Shown here: in pieces, positions 11,946-25,200 of the stretch
Layout of the letters: every line of letters starts with the position of its first letter
Numbering within the stretch: position 1 is the first letter of the stretch
Assembly: GCA_023512835.1 (NCBI GenBank)
Contig: CM042085.1
Location: forward strand, 5,365,989-5,429,988
From: Taxillus chinensis
Taxonomy: Eukaryota > Streptophyta > Magnoliopsida > Santalales > Loranthaceae
Direction of reading: 5' to 3'
Length of the DNA stretch: 64,000 nt
The notes under the pieces: generated by a model
Database searches by the model: none
Told to the model about the DNA's origin: nothing
What the model saw: the letters and a program-made list of their open reading frames with translations, nothing else
Program-made: the position numbers and the translations under genes

Positions 11946-12881
11946 TTAATCATCAGAACATGGCAGCTCATTCAGGTCAAAAGGCAGCACATTAATCAAC
12001 TTCTCCTCCCTTTGCCCACGTTCCATCAACCGACAATCTTCAACTGACTCCAGAGTCGGCGGCTCCTGAGAGATGGAATCGCGGACGATGTTGCAACGAT
12101 TGCGATCATCATCACTAGAAGACAAATTCGCAGCAGCAGTGGCATTGTCCCCGCACGCGTACTTCTTCAACGGCAGCGGCGTAGGCAGTGTCAGCGGCAG
12201 TGCCATTGTCCTGTGCTTCTTCCGAGGCGGCGCTCCTGTGAGGACTCGGCGCTCTTCATAACCAATCGGGCGAGGAGGTGATGAAAATTTAGGGGAAGAT
12301 TGGCGGTGAGAGTCAACGGCAAGCATGAGAAGACGGCGGAGGCTTTCCAACTCCGGGTCGATCTCTACCTCTTCCTTCTCCTTCCTCTTCTTCTTCTTCT
12401 TCTTTTCCTCTTTGGCAGTACTACTACTGTCGTCATAAGAAGCAGAAGAAGCAGCGGCGGCGGATGATGAAAGCGATGCAGAAACCGGTGCTCCTCTGCC
12501 TCCACGCCTGCCTTTCCTGGACCATTGCGGCAGCGACTTCAAGAGACCATCAGACGTCGACGGCGATGAAGAAGAAAGTGGCCTGCTATGATTGTCGGAG
12601 TCAGTGGAATGGGATGTGATGGAAGTGGAACGCCGCAAGGAGGTTTTCTCCGTCGCCTGGGGCAGCGTGCACCCTCCCCAAGCACGGTCGGGGTGGCAGC
12701 TCATGCGGCCGAACAAGGCCTTGTCGGTCGAAAACGTGTTGCCGTTTAGGCTGCTTGATGGCGTCAACATGTGATGGGGCTGCTTGCAGCTGGGTGGTTT
12801 CTTGAGTACGAAGAGTAAGCTTTTGGGATCTGGGTGTTTGAACATCTTCCACGCCTCATGCTCCGATCCAATCATGTTCAT
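11946..12881 (-). CDS. Unrecognised nuclear-type protein with C-terminal EAR motif
   Basis: A single-exon frame of 311 residues starts with the ATG at 12879-12881. I do not recognise the family. Visible parts are an N-terminal conserved-looking block (HPDPKSLLFVLKKP, residues 17-30), a Ser-rich middle, a basic run (KKKKKRKEKE, about 161-170), a helix-like segment ELESLRRLLMLAVDSH (about 177-192), a second basic cluster RKKHR (220-224), an acidic Ser/Asp tract (254-260), and the C-terminal LPFDLNELP (299-307). DLNxxP is the classic EAR motif, which in plants recruits TOPLESS/SAP18 co-repressors. Basic clusters plus EAR suggest a nuclear repressor or adaptor, but no DNA-binding domain is visible; this is inference. 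The TATA box at 13009-13016 on the same strand fits this start. A broken copy of residues about 239-280 lies at 15811-15996. Confidence 0.7.
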   Translation of the reverse strand: MNMIGSEHEAWKMFKHPDPKSLLFVLKKPPSCKQPHHMLTPSSSLNGNTFSTDKALFGRMSCHPDRAWGGCTLPQATEKTSLRRSTSITSHSTDSDNHSRPLSSSSPSTSDGLLKSLPQWSRKGRRGGRGAPVSASLSSSAAAASSASYDDSSSTAKEEKKKKKKRKEKEEVEIDPELESLRRLLMLAVDSHRQSSPKFSSPPRPIGYEERRVLTGAPPRKKHRTMALPLTLPTPLPLKKYACGDNATAAANLSSSDDDRNRCNIVRDSISQEPPTLESVEDCRLMERGQREEKLINVLPFDLNELPCSDD

Positions 12882-13008
12882 GGTGTGGGATTTACTGATT
12901 TAGAAGGATGAATGAAACGGTGTATTTTCACACACTTCTCAATTCCTAAAACGACTGAAACTGAGCATAAACAAATGAAAGTTGCTTCCTATTTGGGCAG
13001 TGTGTGGA

Positions 13009-13016
13009 CTATATAG
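13009..13016 (-). promoter_or_regulatory. TATA box for the EAR-motif gene
   Basis: CTATATAG, read on the minus strand, lies about 130 bp before the ATG at 12881. This spacing gives a 5' leader of about 100 nt. Confidence 0.5.
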
Positions 13017-13387
13017 AGAAGGGGGACGGAGAGCAGAGATGAGAGTGAGTTTCCTATTATTAATTAAAACTATGGTTTCCTAGTTTTGTGGGTAGCAGAC
13101 GAAGAAACCATCAGAGTTTCCTTTTTCTTTTCTTCTTTTACGTTCCTTTTAAAAAAAAAAAACAAATGCAGAGTTGCCTGTTTCTGTTTTTTTTTTCTCA
13201 TTATTAAAGCTAAAGTTTCCTATTTTTGCTAATAAGTGCATAATAATTTTAAAAACGATTTTCCAAAAAAATAAAAGTCTAATGCATCGATGTACCTTTT
13301 TTTTAACAAATGCATATATTGCATGCAACATTTTTTTTAAATGTGCGTGCTTATATATAGTGATTGAAATCATAATTCATCTGTCTT

Positions 13388-13451
<64 letters not shown>

Positions 13452-15810
13452 ATGAGATGTCAGATCCCTAATTATAGAATTAATTATGTGAGTTTTAAAA
13501 CCCAAAACGCCTGAAGATAAAGATGACATAGTCACAAAGAGACAATTCCAATTTCGCCTTCAATATGCTTCTCATGCCATAACCATTGAGGTCAGGTAGT
13601 AGCCATTTCAAGAAATCAACAGCCGAATCGAGTGAATTAAATAAATAAAAAACAATTTTTCGTTGTTGGTGAAGCATTTGCAAACAAAATTCGTAAAATG
13701 CATGCAAACATGTTCTAAAATATGCGTTCACAATTGCATATAATAATAAATATAACATAAACAACCTTATATAAAATTTGAGTTCTGCTCTATTCATTAA
13801 AAAAATTAAAAGTAACATCACTTCAATTCTGAAGGAAGCTTGCCTCTATTTTGTTTAGCACAACTGCACAATGTCTCGTTCTCTTAGTGGATTTTTGGCA
13901 CGAGAGATGATTTTGATAGGAATAAAATGTAATTAATATGGATAAGGAATGGAAATGAAATGGGATTGGGGGAATGAATTTTGGTAGTTTTCATTGAAAT
14001 GAAAATTAGCTAAGGAATGAGTTTTGAATGTACCAAACATAGATATAGAAATGAATTTAAGATTGATATCATTCTACAAAATATGTTCTTAACAGTCTAA
14101 GTAGATGGGAGCAATTCCTTTTCAATCTTAAATATATATCTTTATTTATTATAATTATTTTAAAATAAATTCATTATTAAGCAAATACAAGAAATTTATC
14201 CAAAGCGGAGTTTTATAGAAATTTGTATGTGTCTTTGTTCTTTAAGTTGTTTGTTTCATCAAAAAATTTAAAATCTCAAAACATAACATATCATATTTCC
14301 TATTACTTCAATGAAAAGAATTTTAAAACCTAAAATAACAAGTTATAATTGTTAGAGATATTTCTTTCACCTCTAAATAAGTAGCCTACTAGAGTCATCC
14401 CAATTAAAAAATTTGTCTATAGCATTATGCATAGGTAACATCACATGGATTGAGCTTGATCGTTACAACTCAATCCAAAGCATTCCATTTATCAACTGTA
14501 TAAGAGGAGGAATATTCACATATCTCAAAATGTTAACCACACCCATCAATAATGTTAATGGATTAAGCTGCTCCTTATAAAAAAAATAAATTCATATAGT
14601 AATAATATTATTTGAACATAACTATTTTTTTAAATTTTCAAACAAAAACATAATGTTTGAATAATATTATTGAAATATAAATGCAATATTTAAAATTTTA
14701 TTTTCAAACAAATATAATAGAAAATTTAAATAAGATTGTTCATAGAATATTATGAGAATATAAATAAAATATTCAAATAATATTTTTCGAACATTCTATT
14801 TATGTTTTAGGATTATTATTTGAAAATCATCAAAATTATTTTTTTATGCTTTTGTAATTTTAGTTGAGATTTAAAATGATAAGGGTGTATTTTAGCATTG
14901 TATAATTAGACTAAACAAAAACAAAAACATTGATAGAACTCTGGAGTACACAACTAATAGAACATCCAACTTAATGCTTTGTTTCTTTGCCTCTTTTATT
15001 ATCCAACTTAGTAAATGAAATATCACATATGGCCTAAAAGTAATGAAAAGATATAAGGTCGACTCTACCCTTTTGCAACCTCAAGTGGTCGTTTGAAGTT
15101 TCTAAATTTTAGGGCCTTCAAAATTTGTTTTATATAAGAGGAAAGTGATATGATGACAGTTCTAATATGAAAGAAACAATAAATATAAAAATGTAAAAGG
15201 GTTTTATTTTAAAATTTTACACCTAAAGTGGCACAAAATGCAAGACACATTTTATCGCCTAACTACTTAATCAAATTTTACCAATCACTTGACCAAGTTT
15301 TACCACCTAATCACAAGCATACATTAATATATAACTATAAATATAAATAGAAAATATGTTAACATTTAAATAAAAAATACATATATTTTGAACACAAATA
15401 TATTAATATATAACTATAAATATAAATACAAAATATGTTAACATTTAAATAAAAAATAGGTACATTTTGAATACAAATATCATCATATTCATATATGTAT
15501 TTAAATAATGACAATTATGAATACAAAAATATCTTCTTCTTCAACATTTTTTTTTCGAATAACAAATGTACATATAAGCTACAGTGGTTGGTCCATTGAT
15601 GGACCAGACTCTAAATATGGATTGTTGGGCATGGATTGGAAGCTTTATCGCTTCTTATAAAGCTATACTTGTTTTTGAGCCACTAGGCTATTAGACATTG
15701 TTTACTGGATTGGCATAGGTGGTTTCGAAGTTGTTATTATGTAATTGAATTTCAATGACAATTTAACATACTCGGGTTGGACCGCGTGTGGCCTAAAATT
15801 AGATTCGAAG
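13017..15810. other. Intergenic, AT-rich, no gene seen
   Basis: Apart from the long AT microsatellite there is only AT-rich DNA. Near 15300-15480 a short stretch (ATATAACTATAAATATAAATA then ATGTTAACATTTAAATAAAA) occurs twice in tandem, about 100 bp apart. No convincing coding frame. Confidence 0.5.
13391..13448. repeat. (AT)n microsatellite
   Basis: About 29 uninterrupted AT units. Confidence 0.97.
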
Positions 15811-15996
15811 TTAATGCCTGTGTTTGTACTGCTTTTCCTCTTCAATTAAATTACTTACCAAAAAAACAACCTGAAGAGTCGTCTCCTTGGAGATGGAAGC
15901 ATCGAAGTTGCAATGATAAGGAACATCATCAGAAGACCAATTTACAGCAGCAATGACATTGCCCTCGCACGTGTACTTCCAAGCAAAACTGGGCAA
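15811..15996 (-). pseudogene. Broken partial copy of the EAR-motif gene
   Basis: On the minus strand a short frame reads KYTCEGNVIAAVNWSSDD, followed by CNFDASISKETTLQ. This lines up with residues 240-276 of the protein at 11946-12881 (KYACGDNATAAANLSSSDD, then CNIVRDSISQEPPTLE). The DNA match between 15880-15970 and about 12070-12165 is roughly three quarters identical by eye. The copy lacks everything before this block and loses similarity before the DLNELP end. It is therefore an old, truncated duplicate in the same orientation, about 3 kb upstream of its parent and just beyond the 3' end of DGS1. Confidence 0.65.
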
Positions 15997-16251
15997 TATA
16001 GGCCATCATAACATTACAATTAAGTGCAAGTGACAAGCAGCAGACATAATTGCTGTTAACAAGTGGGTTAGTTTACTAGTTCTACATGTAACATAATTGC
16101 TTTATGTAGCCACTACGAGCTTACATGCAGTACAAAGAAAAAGGTTGCAACACTTGGGCGAGTGACATTAAATCGCTTTATGAAGTCCGTTCAAGGCCCC
16201 CTAGCCGTCAAAATCTGAGTCAGAAAATTAGCAGGGAAAAAAATATGAGAG

Positions 16252-19200
16252 CTACTGGCGTTTTGATGATGGCAACAAGCAGTCGTACAGTCGTTCCATT
16301 CGCGATGTCACAGTCAGCTTATAATCAGTATGAAGGCCGGGCTTTCCCAAATCAATAATATCCTGCCTCAAACTGTTGATTACAGTCACTCATTAGCAGG
16401 GCAAAATGTCTAGCGTGCTTACACAGAGACATACAGCCATTAAATAATGTAACCATATGATTGTGGGATCGGTGATGTAATACTTACCATGGCCATTCTC
16501 CAGATGCTTTTGCATGCCTCTCAACAGCTCCATATAGGCGATTTAGATTATACAGCACCAATCCAAACATGAAACGAGCATCATTTTCCTGACAAAGCAC
16601 AGGGATTAAATATTAATCTTTGGTAGGAAAAAAGTCCAAAAATAAGTACTTCGGTAAAAGAACAAAAATATGTCGGCAATAATTTTGTACTGGGAGGAGA
16701 GAGATATACATCACATCTCTCGTTATAACATGTGCACAACAGTTTAAATGGAACTACAATTTTAATATATTATGAATATTAATTTGAATTCTTTACCAAT
16801 CCCTGATTCACACAAGTTTGGTATTGCATAATACTTCTGTCGACCTCCACAATAAGAAGCCTCCTTTGGATTCGGGCAATCCTTCCCCTACCTTCTGCTC
16901 TTGTATCCTATATGAGAATAAGAAAGAAAGGGTGTAAAACATATAAAGAAGAATATAGTTCTTCCATTGAGAAAGATTATGGAGGATTTAAACTTTTTAA
17001 GTAATCTCGGTGTCCAAAAAAAGCATTATTCCTTTAGAAATCTTAAACAAAGCAATTCTGCAGAGTGCCTCAGAATGAAACTATATTAGTACTAAATGCC
17101 TCTCAAAGCAATTTTGCTGAGGCCACAGATGCAAGAATCCAATGATAGGCATCAAAAATTCAATTGCTATATTTTCTAGATTTATTAGAAGGTAGAATAG
17201 TAGACATACCAAGTTTCAAACCACTTAATGGGAAGAAGTATAAGCATAAAAAACCTAATTTAGATACCAATCTAATAAAAAACCCAACTATAATATTCCT
17301 AAACTAGATAAGTTGTACTCATCAGAAACTTAAATTTAACATTTTTATTATGAATGTCTTAAACATAAGGATTTTAAAAACATTTATGACAATTATCTTG
17401 CTAGTAAGATGTACAAGTCCTCACATCTCTCTTCAGCAAAACTTTTGACTCAAGGTATTCACTATATACCTCTTAATGAGCATGATTATTCATGACTGCC
17501 TAGTCTGGATATGTAAGATACCCCAGGACCCAATATCAAATATAGACTTCTGTGGAAGAGGTGAATCTCTAATACATTATTGGGCCAAGCCGAACTAACA
17601 TATAAAATAAATAAATACTAAACAAACGAAATTTTAAATAATATTTCTCTTCAATAAACTCTGAGTCTAGTACTTCATCAATGTGCATGAAAATATCTTA
17701 CAACACAAAAAAAATGGCAGGTCGTGACAGCACTTTTTATTATGCCGTGACAAATCTGTCTCATTAGACGCTTCAAATCACTTCTTAATTACTCTATGTT
17801 GTGGAAGTGCAGATCTGAGCATCAACTTTGTTGCGAAGGAGGAACACATTAACACAACTATTCAGATCAATAAAGTTTTCAAAGTAAATACATGATTTTG
17901 AAGAGTATCAGGCTATATTGATATCGAAGGCATCTTCTGTACCATGTTCTTACAAGGCAAATTTAGCTTATAAATTGTGTTGCCCTAAAATCAAAAGCAC
18001 TTCATGGTTCTCTTACCTGTTTGAACCATGCACGCATCAACATAAGCAAAATAAAAGAGAGAAAGAAAGCAGGCAAAGCAGCCAGAACAGCAAAGTTGAT
18101 TTCATTGGCTTTTAAAATTTGTTCAAGCTCCATCATCGCCCTGAAAAGGCATGATTGTCAGGACCTATGAGAATGACGAAAAAAATGACCATAGAAGTGT
18201 GAACTGAACTCACGTTTCAATATCAAGTTTCAGCTTCTGAACCTGTAATTGCACAAGCACATTGTTACACGGTTACATTACCATAAATACACAAATCCTA
18301 AGGAAAAAAGACATTACCTGAATCAGCAAAGCACGAACAAGCTCACCCCCAACAAGATTTTGAATTGGATGCGTCAGTTCCTTCTCATACCTACAATGGA
18401 TATAAACAACTATACTGTCATAAAACTCATCTGGGAGGTGCTTTACAAGCACAACAATGCTTTTGTTGTTTTTTTTTTTCTATTTTAATATACTTAAAGA
18501 AACGACCAAAATAAAAGCAAGAGAAGATCCACCTGGCCATAACTATTTCAAGCATTTCCCCGTCAGATGCATTTTCGGGAAATTTTTGACCCTTTGTCTG
18601 CTCGCTGAAAGTCAACAACATTCTGTAAACCATGAAGATAGGCATGTTAAGGTTAGATATATATAAAAATAAAAATAAAAACACTTGTTGACCTTTTATA
18701 CTGCTTTGAAGTTTGAAATCGTAATAGAGAGATAAGGCCACAACAAATCCAAGGTCCTAAATTTCCCCTGAGCATTATTGGACTCAGCAGTTCAAGTCAT
18801 ATTCTGTTTCTAATTTATTAAGTTAAAAAAACACTTCAAGAAAATCAAGCACTGGGTAACTTGGAGCCAAAGAAGTGCTGATTAAAATCTATGTCAAAGA
18901 CAATTGACACGGGTACTAAATTCACAACACTAGTTCTCAATTAAAAATATAATAAGGAGGCCAGCCCATTGCTGTCATTGCATAAAGCACCCATGCAAGG
19001 CTCAAGAAACGCAAATGGCAAGCATCCTTATCCCCATTTTGCAACGCTAATTCCACTAGAGCAGAGTAATTATAGCAATTATAGCAATCAAAAATATGAA
19101 AAATGAGGTAAGGGAAAGAAGAATACAAAGTAGGCAAATTCAATCATACACAGAACTTATACATGTCACCAAATCAAGCATGCAATTCTAGGTCTTGTAC

Positions 19201-22200
19201 GTGTTTTTGGTGTTGCAAACTAAATACATTTAGCGCTTTCATATTTCAGGGAACCAACTCACTGAAACCAGAAACTAGATTTAGAACTTATTGATGTTTT
19301 GTAGTCATAAAAAGCAACTTTGAAACATAACCTGTGCAAAGAGTTAGCTGTAAGCTGAACTTCATCAAGCTCCATCACTCCTTTATGTCTCTTCCTAAAT
19401 GTATCAAAGAGTTCATCTCTAATGGACAAAATCTGATGAAAATTTCAAAAAAAAAAAAAAAAAACACGATTTTAGTTATTCACATGGAATAAGCTTGAAG
19501 AGCATTACAATTGGTGAGAGCATTATAATCCAAACCAATCATTGTACAAGGAGAGGGAGAGGGAGAGATTACATCATTATATTTATAATAAAATTACAGT
19601 TAGGACATAAAATTTTACAATAATTCTAAAATATATGGAAAAAGAATTATTGCAGAGAATGTCTCGAACTAATAATACCAAATCTCATATATAAGTTATA
19701 ACATCCCCATCGGTATGAAACTTAAATTTTAAGTTTATCTTAAGCAACACTTCCCATCAAAATGAAATTTCATAAGAATAAAAAAACAACAGTTCTAGAT
19801 TGAGATTTGTTACGGACAAAAGATGAAACTTGATCAGACTGAAATACATTGCAGCCTTGTTATAATGTAACATTAGAACTACTGGGTTCCTTTTGTTTTT
19901 TACGAAAAAAACAGAGATAAAAGGACAGTATTATATTCTAAGCAACCTAGATTCACAGCGTTGAGTTGATACAGCATATATAATATAACATTAAAGTGCA
20001 ACTAAAATGCAAGGCAAAACTGCCATGAGACTGTTATTAATTTAATTATACATGTGCATCCCTTTAGATTCTATGATTTTGATTGATTCCATTGAACATT
20101 TCCATTTCCATAAATTATGCTACTTTATAGTAGTTTGATCATGCAATCTGTGCATTCTGGTTTTCTTTTGTTTCCGGTCAGCAATTTTAAAGTACATTTT
20201 GTCCTCTTTGCTGAATTTTGCACCTTTTGGTTTTCTTCTTCTCTCCTCTTAATAAAGCCTCTTTTCTTATCAGAAAATATTGTGCAGTTTGTTTCCCTGG
20301 GAAATGATGTTATTAACATTTCCATCAAATACAATCTTATGCCATACATTGTAGTATTTAATTATGCAAGTCAATCTATTAATACTAACATATTTTATAG
20401 TAACAGCATGCACTAACACACATGGCTTTTTCCAAGGCCCACTATATTATGCATTGGGTTGCAAGACATTAGTTTCCAAACTTGAATTACATTTTTAACA
20501 GCATCATCCGTGAAAGCATCAAAATCACCTCATTTCATGGTGACCTTACAATCACTGACCATTTCAAAAATATGAGTGGTAAATAACAGGCAAGTTTGGC
20601 TGATATGCAGCGAATAGATTCAACAGTAGGACAGGTAAATGATATCAGAAACAGCTTTTGATTAAATCAACCAAGCATCAATTTGATAAAGAATATAAAG
20701 AAATTTGAAAATGAAATAAAATAGTGATGGAAAAATTAAAAGCTCACTGGTTGCTCTACATGGTCTTTCCAAAAGACAATTGTTGAGTCTTTTGCTTCAC
20801 GAACCCAGTTGTTAATGTCAGGACTTCCCATCAAACTACTATGACGTAGGAGCCAAAATGAACAAATTGAGAGACCAGCTGCCCCGCATGTGTAATGGGA
20901 CCAGTATAGAGTTGCTTTCCCAGGTTTTTGGTATTTATTCACCTACCAGATTTTAATGCAATATTGGCACATTTTTGAATAATATAAAACCATACTATAG
21001 GACGATCAGATAATAGCTGACTGAAAAAATGAATTGTCTGAAATGTAGATTAGCAAAAAAAAAAAGAAAAAGATAAAAGAATAAATAATCATAACATGGG
21101 TGATTAGGATGATGACATTTTTAACTGCACCAATTTCTATTCCAAATTTTAGTGAAACATAAGGAAATATGAACCCAAAACAGCTTTGAAGTTCTTAATG
21201 ATTAGTGCCTCACCTTCATACAACTTATCAACAGGCACAAATTTAAGTCTTCTAACATGCATATTTCACTACAAAGTACAAATTACAAAATAAATATAAA
21301 ACATTAACTGTTTGAGAGAAACTAGTACCCTCACCACTATTTGGCCTAATTTTCTTTTATCAGAAAATTCTTAATTAAAACCACCAAAAAGTGATAAAAA
21401 AAATCACAAAAGGATTACAGAATTGAAACTTCAAGACAATCATCATCAATGGGGATATTACAACATACTGCAATATCCTTCAAAAAATCTCACAGCTCTC
21501 CTTTTATCCACTAAAGACTGCTCTCTCCATCTTCAACGATCCAACAATTTTGTTCCTCCCACAAGACCCAAAAGATGATCGGAGGAATTGCATGAATCAC
21601 TCATTTCACCTTCTCATGCACTTGTAGCCCATTTCTAGGCTCACTCTTTCCCTATAAGGGCTCAAACAAGATCTAAGACAGCCAAGGCAAACTCCTACAA
21701 CTGAGTAGCCCGCCTACAATGAAGAAGAAAGTCATCAATTTGCTCCCTAATAACTAATGACACACTCCTTCATTGAAGCTAATCCAACGCAAGGACTTTT
21801 CCCCAACCAACCTCCCACTCAAAGAAACCGAGCTGGGTGGGAAACTTGGCCCTACAAATACTGCTCCACAAGCACCATTGAAAACCATGGTATGCCACCC
21901 AGTTCAGACCTCAAAGAAGCTCTTAACCAAGAACACCCCATTTTTTGTCCTACTCTAAGCCACCCAATCCTGCTGCCCCCTCACTACAGTACACATGTAC
22001 AACACCTGAAAGAAAGCCAAAAAAAGCCCTTAACTTTTCAATTGAGCATACCTCATAAACTTGACATTCCAAATCTCTCCATCACCAAATGCATCAACTA
22101 CTAGCCCATTCAAAAAAGTTTAATCTTGCACTCTTGGAAACACCACCTGCAACAGGCAATCCTCACACCAAACAGCCTTCCAAAGGGAGATAGAAGATAG

Positions 22201-25200
22201 AAGTTCCTTCCCTCAGCATCCATACAAGAATTTGAAGGAAGGTCTCCTAACCTGACTCTATAAACTTCCATACCCGACCCAATGAGGCCTCCTCAGCGAT
22301 TGTGAAGTCCAACCAAAGTAATCCAAACCAAAAATATATTCAATCATCCTCTGCTACAAAGTACAAACTCCACTCTTCCACCATAAAACACCATTTTCAT
22401 TAACAAGCCATGCATAATCGGTTAAATTGCCATCCCTACTTGTACTCTAAGTGGATTCCTATTTCAAGCACATCAGCTGAGCTTCCCCAAAGAACCTCTT
22501 CTGAATGGCCTCCTACTGTTTAGCCACCAAAACCAGAATTTGGAAACTCGAAAAGCCATGCATGTTTCCATCCCAGCATTTGCCACTTCAATCTTCCAAC
22601 CACCGGATCCCAAATCACCTTAGACCTAGTCTAAGCTCCAGAAGACAGCCCCCCTCCCAGCATCCAATCACATGAGCAGCAAACTCCCATCAAGCCCTTC
22701 CCCCACTGCCAATGTTTCATTAAATGCGCTGGAAATTATAATTGAAGCTAAGCCCTGAGAACATAGAGTCTCCACTCCAAATAACCATGTCAAGAATGTA
22801 ATACATACCTCTTGAACTCTATCTTCATGTCATTTGCCCCCTCGAACTTTAATCAAAGACATTAAACAAGGTGCATGAAGTTGGTTCTTATTCTTTTCAA
22901 ATGCAATTATTTTTCGAAAAGTTTGCAGTTAAATTCACAATACTGGCAGCATGAATCAAAAGAGAAATAGAAGATGCCCAAGAACCTTACGAGTACAGAT
23001 ATATAAGAGTTAAGCTTGTGTAAATTCTGATAAATCAAGTTGATTGCATCTCGAATTTCACGGTCTTCCCGCTGAGAGGCCCCATGGTTTACTTCTGACA
23101 ATTTTTCAAACTTTAGGGGGAATGAAAAACTCCCTTCAACAGAGGAACTGCTCTGCATAGTCATTGGTTAAGAGACATTACATTACTAAATTGGATACTG
23201 CTACTTATTTAAATATATGAATATATCCTTTTCCATATTTCCTAGGATTTTATGCAAAATTGCAGAGCAAATTGTACATGTTATGGGCTTGCCAACAAAA
23301 AACCACATAAGCTTTTCCTTATACCTGACATGTTGCATGAAGATGATCAATTGATGCCTCTAATGTCAAAAATAAATCATTAATCGTAACCATTGAAGAA
23401 AACATTGCCGTCTTCGGATCCTTGAGTAATCCCTCCCCAAATTTGTCAACTTCAATGTAAACCTACAACCACCAAGCCACAGGATAAGATACAGTTACCA
23501 ATTTGCCACTATAAATTACTTTATTAAAAAGTATTTTCATTTTATTATATATACCATTAGGTCTCCCTCAAAGACAGCAGAATAGTAGATGTGTTTCAGC
23601 ATTACCTTCTCCAGGGACATCAATGATTGATGAAGATGGATGTCAATAATCACTAATGAGCCATGTAGATAAAGATGCGGACCCCACCGCCTGGTTTCTT
23701 AAGGCCTTTGAATAATTTTATTTAACACGTAGAAACAGAAAATAAGCTAGTGACTCCATAGGCCCAAAATCAACACTTTTATTTCTGAATTGAATTCCAA
23801 ATTTTAAAAATTCTTTTCATCTTTCTTTCAAATTTCCACCCAAGCTGACCAAAACAAGCCTTCAAAGCTTCTCAAATATATTGATTGGAGAACAAATATT
23901 ATAAGAATAGAAAAGAGAAACAATTTCAGTAAAGACACATCAGTGAAAGAAGTAACTGTTCACTCCAATAAGGTGGTATTAAAAAAATGGAGACATGACA
24001 TGGAAGAAGAAAGAAAAAAGGTAAAACAATAAAATCACAGCTCTAACTTACAAAACAAAAAACAAAAAGAAAGCCTAAGGCTGCCGGCTCATCTCCTTTA
24101 GAACACAAAATAGCATCAAGAAATAATTAAAAAAAGTAAAATAACTACACTAGCATGAGGCCCAAGGCATATAACTTCACAGCAGGAATAATCTTACAGA
24201 AATTAGATGAAAAAATAATGACAGTTAAATTAGCTGTAAATTATTAAATCAAAAGAAACCTCTGCCAGAAATGTCGCAATTGTATATCTTAAGCTAGATA
24301 AGATAGTGATCCTCTGAGATATGTGACTGCGAGCAGAATTGATGAGAAATTGGACCGAAGAACCCTTAACAACACATTCCCTTATCCACTGCAGTGTTCC
24401 ATCAATAAATGCACATGGACCCCTTTCAAATATCATAAAGTAGACTTTTTCAGCATTTGAACCCTGAAAAATAAAATAGATAACAAAAAATGATGCCCTC
24501 GTGAACAAAATAGAAAATCCATAACCTAACATGGCTTTGATATAGACTGTCATCTCCCCATTAGGAGTCAAACTAACAAACCTCTGCCCTAGACTGCCAA
24601 AATTGCAAATTCTGTTGGATTTCATGCAAATTGTTGAAAAGGTTCTCCAAAATATATTCCAAGATATCAATAACTCTTGAAGTCTCTGTTGTAATCCTGC
24701 ATGAAAGGAACATCAAACTAGTCTTAACTCCACAAGACAGGCATTCCTTAACTTTGAAAATTGGATGATTACTTGCTGATAGAAGCATGTTGGTAAATAG
24801 TTCATAAAGCTGCAAAACACAACTGCAAAATCCCATGTAATAAGAAGCAGGTAGTGAGTTTTATGTAAACTCAAATGCACATTTTCATGGGTTGCCTCTC
24901 AATTAGAAGCAGATAACAAAGTCATTGCTCTGAATATAGTTCTAACTTTTCTTTCTTTCTTTCTTTTTGCTTTCCCCAAACTTCTAGCTAATAGAAAGGC
25001 CAATTAAATTGTGAATTAAACAATGATGCAATATATGTGACATATTTGGGGAAGTTACTAAAAACATGAGTAACTATTTTGATCCAGACATGGTCTTCTG
25101 TATGTTTCTCGGGTAGGGGCTAATGAAAACTGACGATAACCACATCATGTTTGGATTTTTGAACTGTAATGTGCCCTAAATTTATAAAGAAGAAGCAGAC

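Noticed and set aside
24697..24836. Open minus-strand frame continuous with DGS1 exon 2, looking like a longer exon.
   Set aside because: Exon 1 ends in phase with the acceptor at 24696 (codon AT/G), giving the family-like join M-ITTETSRV. The extra residues do not resemble DGS1 and the stretch has a good acceptor at its 3' end.
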